This document shows, one piece after another, positions 33,253-42,394 of a stretch of DNA of 64,000 nt. The notes under the pieces were generated by a model. That model had not been told where the DNA came from and did not search any database. It worked only from the letters and a program-made list of their open reading frames with translations. Origin of the DNA: Oscillospiraceae bacterium (GTDB lineage: Bacteria; Bacillota; Clostridia; Oscillospirales; Oscillospiraceae); NCBI GenBank assembly GCA_021769865.1, contig JAETSB010000004.1, forward strand, positions 62,001 through 126,000. The letters are read 5' to 3'. Position numbers and translations under genes: made by a program. Positions within the stretch are counted from its first letter, which is position 1; every line of letters begins with the position of its first letter.

Positions 33253-34275
33253 ATGACCTATCAGGAAGTCCTGGAAAACGCCCGCACGTGCATGGGTCCC
33301 CACTGCAAGTCCTGCCCCACCTGCAACGGCCTGGGCTGCCGGAACACGATCCCCGGCCCCGGCGCCAAGGGCGTCGGCACCGGCTTCATCCGCAACTACC
33401 AGAAGTGGCAGGAGCTCTGCGTCAACATGGACACCATCTGCGAGAACAAGCCCGTGGACACCTCCTTTACCCTCTTCGGGCAGACGGTGGACCTGCCGGT
33501 GTTCGCCGCCCCCGTGGGGGCCATGCAGCTCCACTATGGGGACAAGTACGACGACCTGGCCTATAACGACATCTTGGTCGCCGCCTGCGCCCAGGCGGGC
33601 GTCGCCGCCTTCACCGGCGACGGGACCAACCCCGCCGTCATGGAGGCCGCCGCCAAGGCCCTGAAGAAGCAGAACGGCCGGGGCGTGCCCACGGTCAAGC
33701 CCTGGAACCTTGAGACCATCCGGGAGAAGCTGGCCCTCCTCAAGCCCGCGAAGCCCTTTGCCGTGGCCATGGACATCGACGCGGCGGGCCTGCCTTTCTT
33801 GAAAAACCTCCAGCCCCCGGCGGGCAGCAAGACCGTGGCGGAGCTCCGGGAGATCGTGGACATGATGGAGGGCACCCCCTTCATCCTCAAGGGGATCATG
33901 ACCGTCCGGGGGGCGGAGAAGGCCCTGGAGGCCGGGGCCAGCGGCATCGTGGTCTCCAACCACGGCGGGCGGGTCCTGGACCAGTGCCCCGCCACGGCGG
34001 AGGTCCTCCCCGCCATCGTGGACGCCGTAGGCGGCAAAATGACCGTCCTGGTGGACGGCGGCATTCGCTCCGGCCTGGACGTGTTCAAGGCCCTGGCCCT
34101 GGGGGCGGACGCGGTGCTGATCGGCCGGCCCTTCGTGAACATGGTCTACGGCGGCGGCGCCGAGGGCGTCCAGGTCTACGTGGACAAGCTGAAGGCCGAG
34201 CTGGCGGACGCCATGGCCATGTGCGGGGCCCACTCCCTGGCGGAGATCCGCCGGGACATGATGTTCGGATACTGA
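33253..34275 (+). CDS. FMN-dependent alpha-hydroxy-acid oxidizing protein
   Basis: 340 aa TIM barrel of the lactate oxidase/IPP isomerase-2-like family. LPVFAAPVGAMQLHYG, FILKGIMTVRGAEKALEAGA with the conserved Lys, VVSNHGGRVLD with the His-Gly-Gly-Arg FMN site, and LVDGGIRSGLDVFKALALGA are all present. The N-terminus has a Cys cluster, CMGPHCKSCPTCNGLGC, not present in ordinary lactate oxidases and able to bind a metal or FeS centre. GGAGGAATCC precedes the ATG. Substrate not assignable. Confidence 0.85.
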   Translation: MTYQEVLENARTCMGPHCKSCPTCNGLGCRNTIPGPGAKGVGTGFIRNYQKWQELCVNMDTICENKPVDTSFTLFGQTVDLPVFAAPVGAMQLHYGDKYDDLAYNDILVAACAQAGVAAFTGDGTNPAVMEAAAKALKKQNGRGVPTVKPWNLETIREKLALLKPAKPFAVAMDIDAAGLPFLKNLQPPAGSKTVAELREIVDMMEGTPFILKGIMTVRGAEKALEAGASGIVVSNHGGRVLDQCPATAEVLPAIVDAVGGKMTVLVDGGIRSGLDVFKALALGADAVLIGRPFVNMVYGGGAEGVQVYVDKLKAELADAMAMCGAHSLAEIRRDMMFGY

Positions 34276-34280
34276 GGTCC

Positions 34281-34317
34281 AGCGCCGCCGAGGGTTCCCC
34301 TCGACGGCGCTTTTTTG
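34281..34317 (+). terminator. terminator
   Basis: GCGCCGCCGAGGG-TTCC-CCTCGACGGCGC followed by TTTTTT. Confidence 0.85.
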
Positions 34318-34340
34318 TCCCGCAAAGCGCAAAAAAGGGC

Positions 34341-34369
34341 TTGCGTTTCTGGGGGGATATTGATATACT
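34341..34369 (+). promoter_or_regulatory. promoter of the putative metalloprotease gene
   Basis: TTGCGT (34341-34346), 17-bp spacer, TATACT (34364-34369) with TG at 34361-34362. Confidence 0.7.
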
Positions 34370-34418
34370 GTATTTGTAAAATTATCTCTGCGGAGCAATT
34401 GAGATATGAGGTGATCGT

Positions 34419-35390
34419 ATGATCGGCGGAATTTCCGGTATCGGCGGCTTCGGGATGAGCGCGGTAGGGAGCTTCTACCAGTCCCGGCTGTCGGAGAATA
34501 TTCGGAACACGCGGAGCGCCCAGCAGGCGCAGAAGGGCGGCCAGGTCTGGGCGGCCCGGAAGACCCCCTCCCTGGAAACGCCGGTGGAGCCGGTGAAGGC
34601 CGTGCGTCCCGTCTCCCGGGACGAGGCGTCCCTGCCGGAGCTGACGGCCCGGCTGGAGAACGACCCGGCGGCCATGGCCGGGCGGATGCGGACCCGGTAC
34701 GGAGAGGTGAACGGCGAGGGCCTCTTTGTGGAGACCGGAAAGGAGGGGCTGTCCGCCGTGGACGGGTCCCGGAAGAACGCCCTGGAGGGCCAATTATTCC
34801 AGGCGGAGGAAGCCCTGAACCGCAATGATCTGGAGGGCGCGGAGGACGTATTGAACAACGGCGCGCCGGAGGCGGAGGAAGGCGGCCTCCCCGGCCTGCC
34901 GGGCCAGAAGGATGAGGAGACGCTCCCCGGCCTCCCGGGCCAGAAGGACGAGGAGAAGCTTCCCGGCCTCCCCGGGCAGGACGATGAGGAGGACGGCGAG
35001 CCCGCCCAGGGGGCCGAGAGCGCCCAGGAGGCCGTGGAGGAGGGCAAGTGCGAGACCTGTGAGAAGCGGAAGTACCAGGACGGGTCCGACGACATGGGCG
35101 TCTCCTTCAAAACGCCCACCAACGTCAAGCCCGAGCAGGCGGCCTCTGCCGTCCGAGGCCATGAGATGGAGCACGTGGTCCGGGAGCAGGCCAAGGCCAA
35201 GCGGGAGGGCCGGGAAGTGGTCAGCCAGAGCGTGACCATGCACACCGGCATCTGCCCGGAGTGCGGCAAGACCTATGTCTCCGGCGGCACCACCCACACC
35301 GTCACCAGGGCGGCGCCGGAGAACGACTACGCCCAGCAGGAGCGGGAGGCCCAGAGGCCCACGCTGCCGGAGAAGCTGCAATTGCAGTAA
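34419..35390 (+). CDS. putative zinc metalloprotease (SprA-related, HEMEH)
   Basis: 323 aa. The N-terminal half is flexible, including three copies of LPGLPGQ(K/D)DEE (about residues 157-192). The C-terminal domain has CETCEKRKYQDGSDD, VSFKTPTNV, then the zinc-protease helix RGHEMEHVVREQAKA and CPECGKTYVSGGTTHTVT. HExxH is intact, and two CxxC pairs could bind another metal. No signal peptide; the glycine-rich start MIGGISGIGGFGMS recurs in this group. GAGGTGATC is a near-perfect ribosome site. The protease role is inference. Confidence 0.7.
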   Translation: MIGGISGIGGFGMSAVGSFYQSRLSENIRNTRSAQQAQKGGQVWAARKTPSLETPVEPVKAVRPVSRDEASLPELTARLENDPAAMAGRMRTRYGEVNGEGLFVETGKEGLSAVDGSRKNALEGQLFQAEEALNRNDLEGAEDVLNNGAPEAEEGGLPGLPGQKDEETLPGLPGQKDEEKLPGLPGQDDEEDGEPAQGAESAQEAVEEGKCETCEKRKYQDGSDDMGVSFKTPTNVKPEQAASAVRGHEMEHVVREQAKAKREGREVVSQSVTMHTGICPECGKTYVSGGTTHTVTRAAPENDYAQQEREAQRPTLPEKLQLQ

Positions 35391-35416
35391 GCGGGTGATT
35401 TACATCATGAGGGAAA

Positions 35417-35444
35417 CAGGGCCCGCCGGCGGGCCCTGTTTTTG
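35417..35444 (+). terminator. terminator
   Basis: Perfect palindrome CAGGGCCCGCC / GGCGGGCCCTG followed by TTTTT. Confidence 0.85.
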
Positions 35445-35535
35445 TTCCGGAAACGCGGAACCTTTTCCCAGGAAAAACCGTCTATATAGATAACAGCCCC
35501 GCTTGGAAGACGGGGCGGATAAGGAGGATGAACGG

Positions 35536-36564
35536 ATGAAAAGAGGACTTGCCCTGTTTCTGGCCGCGCTGCTGACGGCCCTGGCCCTCACCGCCTGCGG
35601 AGGAGACGGCTACAGCGGGGGGAGCGCAAGCGATTCCAGCGCCCCCGCCGCCAGCGAAAACCAGACGGCCTATGACACCGGCGGCGGAGACGAGTGGAAA
35701 AGCAAAACGATGGAGTTCGGCTTCGACGCCGACACTCCCGCCGAGGTCCCTGCCGAGGCGCAGGAGGCCGAGGACGGGACGGAGGACCGCCTGGCCAACG
35801 CCAAGATGGTCTACACCGCCAGCGTAGAGGCGGAGACCCAGGACTTTGATACCTGCACCGCCTCCCTGGAGGAGCTGGTGGAGAAGCTGGGGGGCTACCT
35901 GGAGTACGCCTCCATGGGCAGCTACGGCGACGGCAGCCGGAACGCCAGCTATACGGTCCGCATCCCCTCCGCCCGGTTCAAGGAGTTCCTGGCCAGCGTG
36001 GGGGAGATCGGCCATGTGATCAGCCAGGACCAGAACGCGGACAACATCAGCGAGAGGTACTACGACACGGAGAGCCGCCTCACCACCCAGCGGACCAAAA
36101 TGGAGCGTCTCCAGGCGCTGCTGGCCAAGGCGGAGAACATGGAGGACATCATCACCCTGGAGACCGCCATCAGCGAGACGGAGCTCCAGATCGAGCAGCT
36201 CACCGGGTCCCTGCGGCACTACGACGCCCTGGTGGACTACGCCACCGTGGAGCTCCGCCTCCGGGAGGTCCTGCGCCTCTCCACGGTGGAGGAGGCGCCG
36301 CCCACCTTTGGAAACCGCCTGGGCAACGCCTTTACGGACGGCCTCCGCAGCTTCGGGGACTTCCTCCAGGGCCTGGCCATCTTCCTGGCCTACAACTGGA
36401 TCTGGCTGCTGGTCCTGGCGCTGATCCTGCTGCTGGTGATCAAGCTGTCCAAGTGCAGCCAGGCCAGGCGGACGGAGACCTTCCGCCAGGCCCGGGAACG
36501 GGGAAGCGGCTTCTTCAAGCGGAAGAAGGACGAACCGAAAAACCCGGATGACAAACAGCCGTAA
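35536..36564 (+). CDS. DUF4349 lipoprotein
   Basis: 342 aa. The signal peptide ends with lipobox LTACGG (Cys21). A Ser/Ala/Glu-rich stretch follows, then the DUF4349 region (about residues 88-300): MVYTASVEAETQDFD, LGGYLEYASM, VRIPSARFKEFL and a coiled-coil ISERYYDTESRLTTQR. A C-terminal transmembrane helix (WIWLLVLALILLLVIKL) and a basic tail end the protein. AAGGAGG precedes the ATG. The family resembles periplasmic adaptor-like, membrane-tethered coiled coils; function unknown. Confidence 0.85.
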   Translation: MKRGLALFLAALLTALALTACGGDGYSGGSASDSSAPAASENQTAYDTGGGDEWKSKTMEFGFDADTPAEVPAEAQEAEDGTEDRLANAKMVYTASVEAETQDFDTCTASLEELVEKLGGYLEYASMGSYGDGSRNASYTVRIPSARFKEFLASVGEIGHVISQDQNADNISERYYDTESRLTTQRTKMERLQALLAKAENMEDIITLETAISETELQIEQLTGSLRHYDALVDYATVELRLREVLRLSTVEEAPPTFGNRLGNAFTDGLRSFGDFLQGLAIFLAYNWIWLLVLALILLLVIKLSKCSQARRTETFRQARERGSGFFKRKKDEPKNPDDKQP

Positions 36565-36576
36565 AACTGCTATACT
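36548..36576 (+). promoter_or_regulatory. promoter of the metal-dependent hydrolase gene
   Basis: ATGACA (36548-36553), 17-bp spacer, TATACT (36571-36576) with TG at 36568-36569. It sits over the end of the DUF4349 gene, just before a terminator. Confidence 0.6.
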
Positions 36577-36578
36577 AA

Positions 36579-36608
36579 GGGGGCGGACAGATGTCCGCCC
36601 CCGTTTTT
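36579..36608 (+). terminator. terminator of the DUF4349 gene
   Basis: Perfect 11-bp stem GGGGGCGGACA / TGTCCGCCCCC followed by GTTTTT. The predicted start of the next transcript falls inside its left arm. Confidence 0.82.
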
Positions 36609-36634
36609 CAAATTTTCATAAGGAGGACATTCCG

Positions 36635-37264
36635 ATGAAGCTCACCTGGCTGGGCCACGCCTGCTTCCTGATGGAGCAGGACGGCTATACGATCCTGCTG
36701 GACCCCTACACCGGCGTGGAGGGCTATCCGCCCCTGACGGAGCGGAAGCTCCGCGTCAACAAGATTTTGTGCAGCCACGGCCACCACGACCACAGCGCCG
36801 CGGACCAGGCGGAGGCGGTCCCCTTCCAGGGAGACTGTCCCTTTGCGGTCCGCACGGTGAAGACCTGCCACGACGACCAGGGCGGGGCCCTCCGGGGAGA
36901 GAACACGGTCCACATTCTCTCGGCGGGCGGCGTGACCATCGCTCACCTGGGGGACCTGGGCCACCAGCTGACGGCGGAGCAGGTGAGGGCCATCGGCCCC
37001 CTGGACGCGGTCCTGATTCCCGTGGGCGGCTATTACACCGTGGACGCGAAGGGGGCCAAGGCCGTCTGCGAGGCGCTCGATCCCAGGTGCGTCATCCCCA
37101 TGCACTACCGTCACGCCCCCTACGGCCTGCCGGTGGTCGGCGGCGTGGAGGACTTCCTGGCCCTGTGGCCCCAGGCGGAGGTCCGGCGGCTGGAGGGCCC
37201 GTCCCTGGAGCTGGACGGAACCGCCCGGGGCGTGATGGTCCCCAAGTTCTGTGAGGAGGCCTGA
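36635..37264 (+). CDS. UPF0173-type metal-dependent hydrolase (MBL fold)
   Basis: 209 aa metallo-beta-lactamase fold. The metal site CSHGHHDHSA is near residue 46, with the later ligands in AHLGDLGH and PMHYRHAPYG. These match the small UPF0173/YtkL-like hydrolases. AGGAGGACA lies 4 bp from the ATG. It abuts the HAD gene (1-bp gap), so the pair is co-translated. Substrate unknown. Confidence 0.88.
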   Translation: MKLTWLGHACFLMEQDGYTILLDPYTGVEGYPPLTERKLRVNKILCSHGHHDHSAADQAEAVPFQGDCPFAVRTVKTCHDDQGGALRGENTVHILSAGGVTIAHLGDLGHQLTAEQVRAIGPLDAVLIPVGGYYTVDAKGAKAVCEALDPRCVIPMHYRHAPYGLPVVGGVEDFLALWPQAEVRRLEGPSLELDGTARGVMVPKFCEEA

Positions 37265-37265
37265 T

Positions 37266-37922
37266 ATGTACCGCTATATCCTTTTCGACCTGGACGGCAC
37301 CCTGACGGACTCCCGGGAGGGCATCGTCCACTGCGTCCGGGAGACCATCCTGAGTTACGGCGACCCGATTCCGGAGGAGGGAGTTCTTCTCCGCTTCATC
37401 GGCCCGCCCCTCCAGGACTCCTTCATCCGCTTCTGCGGCTACAGCGCCGAAAAGGCGGCGGAGGCCGTGGAGCGCTTCCGCCTGCTCTACGAGCCCGTGG
37501 GCCAGTACGAGAACCGGGCGGCCCCCGGCATGGCGGAGGTCATGGGCCGCTTGAGGGAACAGGGCCGCGTGCTGGCCCTGGCGTCCTCCAAGCCGGAGAA
37601 TCTCTGCGTCTCCATCTGCGCCCGGTTCGGCTTCACGCCCCACCTCTCCGCCCTGGTGGGCAGCCCGCCCCACGGGGACTGGGAGAAGGAGGACGTGGTC
37701 CGGGAGGTCCTGCGCCAGTTAGGGCTGACGGAAGAGGACCTCCCCCAGGCGCTGATGGTGGGAGACCGGAAATTCGACGTGCTGGGAGCCCGGGCCTGCG
37801 GCGTGGACTGCGCCGGGGTGGAGTTCTTCGGCTACGCCCCGCCGGGAGAGCTGGAGGAGGCCGGGGCCGTGGCGGTGGTGAAGACGCCGGAGGAGCTGGA
37901 GGAATTCATCCTCACTCACTGA
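37266..37922 (+). CDS. HAD-family phosphatase (phosphoglycolate phosphatase-like)
   Basis: 218 aa. Motif I ILFDLDGTLTDS, motif II ASSKPE, motif III Lys in the WEKEDVV region and motif IV MVGDRKFDVLGA define a HAD subclass IA phosphatase. Most like Gph/PgmB-type enzymes; the substrate cannot be set from sequence. ATG at 37266 has GAGGAGG 7 bp upstream, inside the previous gene. Its last 7 bp overlap the convergent DUF421 gene. Confidence 0.87.
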   Translation: MYRYILFDLDGTLTDSREGIVHCVRETILSYGDPIPEEGVLLRFIGPPLQDSFIRFCGYSAEKAAEAVERFRLLYEPVGQYENRAAPGMAEVMGRLREQGRVLALASSKPENLCVSICARFGFTPHLSALVGSPPHGDWEKEDVVREVLRQLGLTEEDLPQALMVGDRKFDVLGARACGVDCAGVEFFGYAPPGELEEAGAVAVVKTPEELEEFILTH

Positions 37923-38635
37923 CCGGAAACGTCCGATTTCCGCCTCGGGTCCATGGGAAAGACGGTCAGCTCCTCTCCCCCGCCCCAGAGGGCCAGAAAG
38001 ACCTCCCCCTCGTCCCGGTAGCCCTGGCGGAGGAGGCCGCGGCGGACCCACTCGTCCTCCTTCCCCGCCTGGCGGAGGTTGCCGTGAAGCAGCTTCCCGT
38101 CCATGACGAAGGGGGTCTGGACCTGGGACTGGGAAGGGTTCTTGTTCAGGTCCGCCGGAGTGGCGGGGCGGTCCGTTTCTTTCGGCAGGAAGCTGACGGT
38201 ACCGTTGTGCTCAAAGACCGCCGTCTGGAGCTGGCTCAGGTCGAACCAGCCGCCGATGCGGCAGTAGGTCAGAAACTCGCTCAGGTCCAGCTTGGCCTTT
38301 TTCAGGTTCTCCCGGTAGATGACGCCGTCCTCCAGCAGCACCAGGGGCCGCCCGGTGACAAGGGCCCGGGCCTTCAGGGACTTGCTGGTCAGCAGGGAGA
38401 TGCCCGCGGCCACCAGGCCGTAGACAATGAGGGCGGCGAGAGGCTTGTGGGGCGCCTCCAATTCGGTTGCCAGCTCCGCCGCGACAGAGCCGATGGTGAT
38501 GCCCACCACGTAGTCGAACATGGTCATCTGGGACACCTGCTTGGCCCCCATCAGCTTGGTGAGGAGAAACAGCGCCAGGATGGACAGCAGGGCGGTCAGG
38601 ATGGTCATGCCGGTGTCCTGCAGAATTTGGGTCAT
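37916..38635 (-). CDS. DUF421 (YetF/YrbG-like) membrane protein
   Basis: 239 aa. Three N-terminal transmembrane helices (TILTALLSILALFLLTKLMG, then two more) are followed by the cytoplasmic DUF421 part: MTMFDYVVGITIGSVAAELAT, VLLEDGVIYRENLKKAKL, FLTYCRIGGWFDLSQLQTAV. Related proteins in Bacillus occur with spore membrane functions; exact role unclear. An ATG at 38635 with GGAGGC upstream. Convergent with the HAD gene. Confidence 0.85.
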   Translation of the reverse strand: MTQILQDTGMTILTALLSILALFLLTKLMGAKQVSQMTMFDYVVGITIGSVAAELATELEAPHKPLAALIVYGLVAAGISLLTSKSLKARALVTGRPLVLLEDGVIYRENLKKAKLDLSEFLTYCRIGGWFDLSQLQTAVFEHNGTVSFLPKETDRPATPADLNKNPSQSQVQTPFVMDGKLLHGNLRQAGKEDEWVRRGLLRQGYRDEGEVFLALWGGGEELTVFPMDPRRKSDVSGQ

Positions 38636-38701
38636 AAAGAACGCCTCCCGTGGTAACTGTCAGTTGGTGACAGTATGCCGCGGGGGGCGCGTTTTATACG
38701 A

Positions 38702-40034
38702 TTATACGGTTTCTTTTGCGGAGGCGTGCTCTTGTGCCGCGGCGGTGCGCTCCACGGCCTGGTCGTTGGTATGTACGTTGATATACCGCCCCTTCAGCTT
38801 CGAGTGGAGAATGGTCTGGCTGGAGTAGAGCCCCCCGTAGCCGGAGAGGACGTAGCTGACGCAGCAGGCCAGGGCGAAGTACAAAAGCCCGCCGCTGCCA
38901 AACAGTTCGATGGCCAGGGCGATGGAGGCCAGGGGGCAGTTGGTGGCCCCGCAGAACACGGACACCAGCCCCAGGGCGGCGGCGAAGCCCGCCGGAAGCC
39001 CCAGCAGCGGCCCCGCCGCGCAGCCGAAGGCCGCCCCCACGAAGAAGGAGGGCACCACCTCCCCGCCCTTGAAGCCCGCGGCCAGGGTGACGGCGGTGAA
39101 GAGGATCTTCCACAAAAAGGCGGAGGGACGGACGCTCCCCTCCTCCACGGCGGCGGCGATGACCTGCATCCCCGCGCCGTTGTAGTCCGTGGTCCCGCAG
39201 AGGAAGGTCAGCGCGATCACGGCGCAGCCCCCGGCGAAGGCCCGGAGCCAGGGATTGGGAAGGCGCTTGTGGAGCTGGTGCTCTGTGAAGCGGATGGTCC
39301 CGCAGAACACCACGGATAACAGCCCGCACAGAGCCGCCAGAATCCCCGCCCGGACCAGCAGCCCCGCCGCCAGCTCGGGAGCTTCCACGGCGAAGGCGGT
39401 GGGGGCCACCCCCAGCAGGCGGGAGATGCCGTAGGCCTCCAGCGCCCCGATGAGGGCGGGGAAAAAGGCGGCGTGGTAAAAGGAGTCCACGCTGACCACG
39501 GCGATGGAGAACACCGCCGCCGCCAGGGGCGTGCCGAAGAGGGCGGTGAAGAAAGCCGCCATGCCGGTGGTGGTGGCGACGCGGAGGTCCCGCTCGTCAA
39601 AGCCGAAGAGCCGCCCGGCCCGGTAGCCCAGGGCCCCGCCCATTTGCAAAGCCGCCCCCTCCCGCCCGGCGGAGCCGCCGCACAGGTGAGTCAGCACCGT
39701 CCCCAGGAAGATGGCGGGGACCAGCAGGATGGAGATGCTCCCTCCGGCGTGGACCTCGTTGAAGATGTCGTTGGTGCCCTGGCCCTCGGTGCCCAGCAGC
39801 TTGTAGAGCCCCACGATCCCAAGGCCCGCCAGGGGCAGGCCATAGAGCAGCCAGGGGTACTCCCCCCGGAGCTCCGTCACGAGTTCCACCGCCACGTGAA
39901 ACGCCGTTCCCACCAGACCGCAGGAGACGCCCGCCGCCGTGGCCAGCAGCAGCCACTTCCCCAGGGCCCTGCCGTAGAGCAGGACCAGGCCCCAGCGGGC
40001 CCGGAGGTCCCGCTTGATGTTGTCCAATGTCATG
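38702..40034 (-). CDS. CLC-family chloride/fluoride transporter
   Basis: 443 aa from the ATG at 40034, which has GGAGGGA upstream. About ten to eleven hydrophobic segments. GGSAGREGAALQMGG carries the gating Glu (GREG). The third pore motif is FKGGEVVPSFFVGAAFG, rather than the chloride-type GGIFAP. KGGEV(T/V)P together with GREGxxxQMG is more like the fluoride-exporting CLC-F group than ClC-ec1. No fluoride riboswitch was recognised upstream. In-frame sequence upstream of 40034 is not needed. Confidence 0.82.
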
Positions 40035-40089
40035 TCGTCCCTCCGCCTTTCCCCGCCGGGACGGGGACTTCTTAACACGTTCTTGATAC

Positions 40090-40117
40090 AGTATATCAAT
40101 TTTTTTGCGGAATGCAA
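40090..40117 (-). promoter_or_regulatory. promoter of the CLC gene with an overlapping palindrome
   Basis: On the minus strand, TTGCAT (40112-40117), 16-bp spacer, TATACT (40090-40095). The -10 lies within the inverted repeat TTGATA...TATCAA (40083-40099), a possible operator. Confidence 0.6.
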
Positions 40118-40171
40118 GCGGCGGGGGCGGAAAGAAAGGTACACCTTTTTATAGAAAATTTAGGAAGACGG

Positions 40172-40200
40172 TTGATTCCGGTAAAAAAATCCTGTATACT
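40172..40200 (+). promoter_or_regulatory. promoter of serC
   Basis: TTGATT (40172-40177), 17-bp spacer, TATACT (40195-40200). Confidence 0.7.
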
Positions 40201-40265
40201 ATAGCCAGGAAAGCGGCCCCCAAGGGGGCGAAAATTGTGAAATTTCTTGAATGGAGGAACGCGCT

Positions 40266-41354
40266 ATGAAATACGGCCGCACCTACAACTTCTCCGCCGG
40301 ACCCGCCATGATGCCGGAGCCTGTCCTGGAGGAGATCGCCGCCGAGATGATGAACTACCGCGGGAGCGGCATGTGCGTCATGGAGATGAGCCACCGGAGC
40401 AAGGTGTTCCAGCAGATCCGGGACGAGGCGGAGGCGGACCTGCGCAAGCTCATGGGTATTCCCGACAACTACAAGGTCCTCTTCATCCAGGGCGGCGGCA
40501 CGGTCCAGTTCGCCATGGTGGCCATGAACCTGATGAAAAACGGGGTGGCCTGCTACGTGGAGACCGGCGCCTGGTCCAAGAAGGCCATCGCCGAGGCGAA
40601 GAAGTACGGCGAGGTCAAGATCGTGGCCTCCTCCGCAGACAAGAACTTCTCCTATATCCCCGACTGCTCGGACCTGGACATCCCCGACAACGCGGACTAT
40701 GTCTATATCTGCGAAAACGAGACCATCAACGGCACCACCTACTTCAACCTACCCAATACCAAGGGCAAGGTTCTGGTGTCCGACCAGTCCAGCATGTTCC
40801 TCTCCCGGCCCTGCGACGTTGAGAAGTACGGCCTCATCTGGGGCGGCGTGCAGAAGAACGTGGGCCCGGCGGGCATGGCGGTGGTCATCATCCGGGAGGA
40901 CCTGCTGCGGGACGACCTGCCAAAATTTGTCCCCACCTATATGAGCTACAAGACCCACGCGGACAACGACTCTCTCTACAACACCCCCAACTGCTGGGCC
41001 ATCTACTGCTGCGGGAAGGTCTTCAAGTACCTGCTGGACAACGGCGGCCTGGAGGCGATGAACCGGCGCAACGAGGAGAAGGCGAAGATCCTCTACGACT
41101 TCCTGGACCAGAGCAAGCTCTTCACCGGGGCCGTGCGGAAGGAGGACCGCTCCCTCATGAACGTGCCTTTCGTCACCCCCAGCAAGGAGCAGGATGCCGA
41201 CGTGGTGGCCGCCAGCAAGGCGGCGGGCTTCGACAACCTCAAGGGCCACAAGAGCGTGGGCGGCCTCCGGGCCTCCATCTACAACGCCATGCCCAAGGAG
41301 GGCGTGGAGGCTCTGGTGGAGTTCCTGAAAAAATACGAGCAAGAGCACGCGTAA
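40266..41354 (+). CDS. serC: phosphoserine aminotransferase
   Basis: 362 aa, class V PLP enzyme converting 3-phosphohydroxypyruvate to phosphoserine. It opens with YNFSAGPAMMPEPVLEE. GGGTVQFAMVAMNLM is the PLP-phosphate region, DQSSMFLSRP contains the PLP-ring Asp/Ser, and GGVQKNVGPAGM holds the Schiff-base Lys. It ends with GHKSVGGLRASIYNAMPKEG. ATG at 40266 has GGAGGA 7 bp upstream, inside the alternative start at 40251. First gene of a serC-serA-sdaA run. Confidence 0.93.
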   Translation: MKYGRTYNFSAGPAMMPEPVLEEIAAEMMNYRGSGMCVMEMSHRSKVFQQIRDEAEADLRKLMGIPDNYKVLFIQGGGTVQFAMVAMNLMKNGVACYVETGAWSKKAIAEAKKYGEVKIVASSADKNFSYIPDCSDLDIPDNADYVYICENETINGTTYFNLPNTKGKVLVSDQSSMFLSRPCDVEKYGLIWGGVQKNVGPAGMAVVIIREDLLRDDLPKFVPTYMSYKTHADNDSLYNTPNCWAIYCCGKVFKYLLDNGGLEAMNRRNEEKAKILYDFLDQSKLFTGAVRKEDRSLMNVPFVTPSKEQDADVVAASKAAGFDNLKGHKSVGGLRASIYNAMPKEGVEALVEFLKKYEQEHA

Positions 41355-41448
41355 GCGTGTGCTCCCGCCCATCCCCCATTGGGCGGTACCCTTGCGCTGT
41401 CGATGCCCCTGGGGTGCATCGAGAACGAATGAAAGGGGTACTATAATT

Positions 41449-42363
41449 ATGTTGAAACGCGTATTGGTCACCGATGGAATGGACGCCTCCGCCGTGGAGA
41501 AGCTGCGCTCGGACGGCTATGAGGTGGTGGAGCAGTTCTATGAGCCCGACGCCCTGGGCCCCGCCCTGCGGGACTTCGACGCCGTCATCATCCGCTCCGC
41601 CACCAAGATCAAGGAGCCTCAGATCGACGCCGCCCGGGGCGGCCGGCTGAAGCTCATCATCCGGGCCGGGGTGGGCATGGACAACATCGCCATCCCCTAC
41701 GCCGAGGCGGCGGGCATCGCTGTGCGGAACACCCCCCGGGCCTCCTCCAACGCCGTGGCGGAGCTGGCTCTGGCCCTGCTCTTCTCCTGCGCCCGGAGCA
41801 TCTCCATTGCCGGGCACACCATGCGGGAGAACAAGTGGGAGAAGAAGGCCTACTCCAAGGGCTTTGAGCTGGTGGGAAAGACCGCCGGGATCATCGGCTA
41901 TGGCCGCATCGGCCGGCTGGTGGGGGACAAGTGCCAGGCTTTGGGCATGAAGGTCCTCTCCACCGTCCACCGCAACAAGCCGGAGGGCTGCGAGTGCGAG
42001 ACCATGAAATTCGTCTCCATGGACGAGCTGCTGGCGGGGGCCGACGTGCTGATCCTCTGCGCCCCCGGCGGGGAGAAGGCCCTGGTGGACGCCGAGTCTC
42101 TGGCGAAGATGAAGGACGGCGTGGTGATCGTCAACGTCTCCCGGGGCAGCAACGTGGACGAGGCCGCCCTTCTGGAGGCTCTGAACTCCGGCAAGGTCCG
42201 GGCGGCGGGCCTGGACGTTTGGCTCAGCGAGAAGGATCCCAACTGGGCCCTGGCCACACACGCGGCGGTCTCCTGTACGCCCCACATCGGCGCGGGCACC
42301 AGGGAGGCCCAGAAGCGCATTGGCCAGGAGCTGGTGGACATCGTGGAGGGCTTTGCCCTCTGA
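41449..42363 (+). CDS. serA: D-3-phosphoglycerate dehydrogenase (short form)
   Basis: 304 aa. NAD-dependent first step of serine synthesis. NAD motif GIIGYGRIGRLV, substrate Arg in RAGVGMDNI, catalytic Arg in VNVSRGSNVDE and the His in TPHIGAGT. It lacks the C-terminal ACT (serine-sensing) domain, so it is probably not feedback-inhibited by serine. The 94-bp gap after serC contains the hairpin CGATGCCCCTGGGGTGCATCG, with AAAGGGGT before the ATG. Confidence 0.92.
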   Translation: MLKRVLVTDGMDASAVEKLRSDGYEVVEQFYEPDALGPALRDFDAVIIRSATKIKEPQIDAARGGRLKLIIRAGVGMDNIAIPYAEAAGIAVRNTPRASSNAVAELALALLFSCARSISIAGHTMRENKWEKKAYSKGFELVGKTAGIIGYGRIGRLVGDKCQALGMKVLSTVHRNKPEGCECETMKFVSMDELLAGADVLILCAPGGEKALVDAESLAKMKDGVVIVNVSRGSNVDEAALLEALNSGKVRAAGLDVWLSEKDPNWALATHAAVSCTPHIGAGTREAQKRIGQELVDIVEGFAL

Positions 42364-42394
42364 GGGCGAACACGCCGGGGGGTAATTGAACGCC

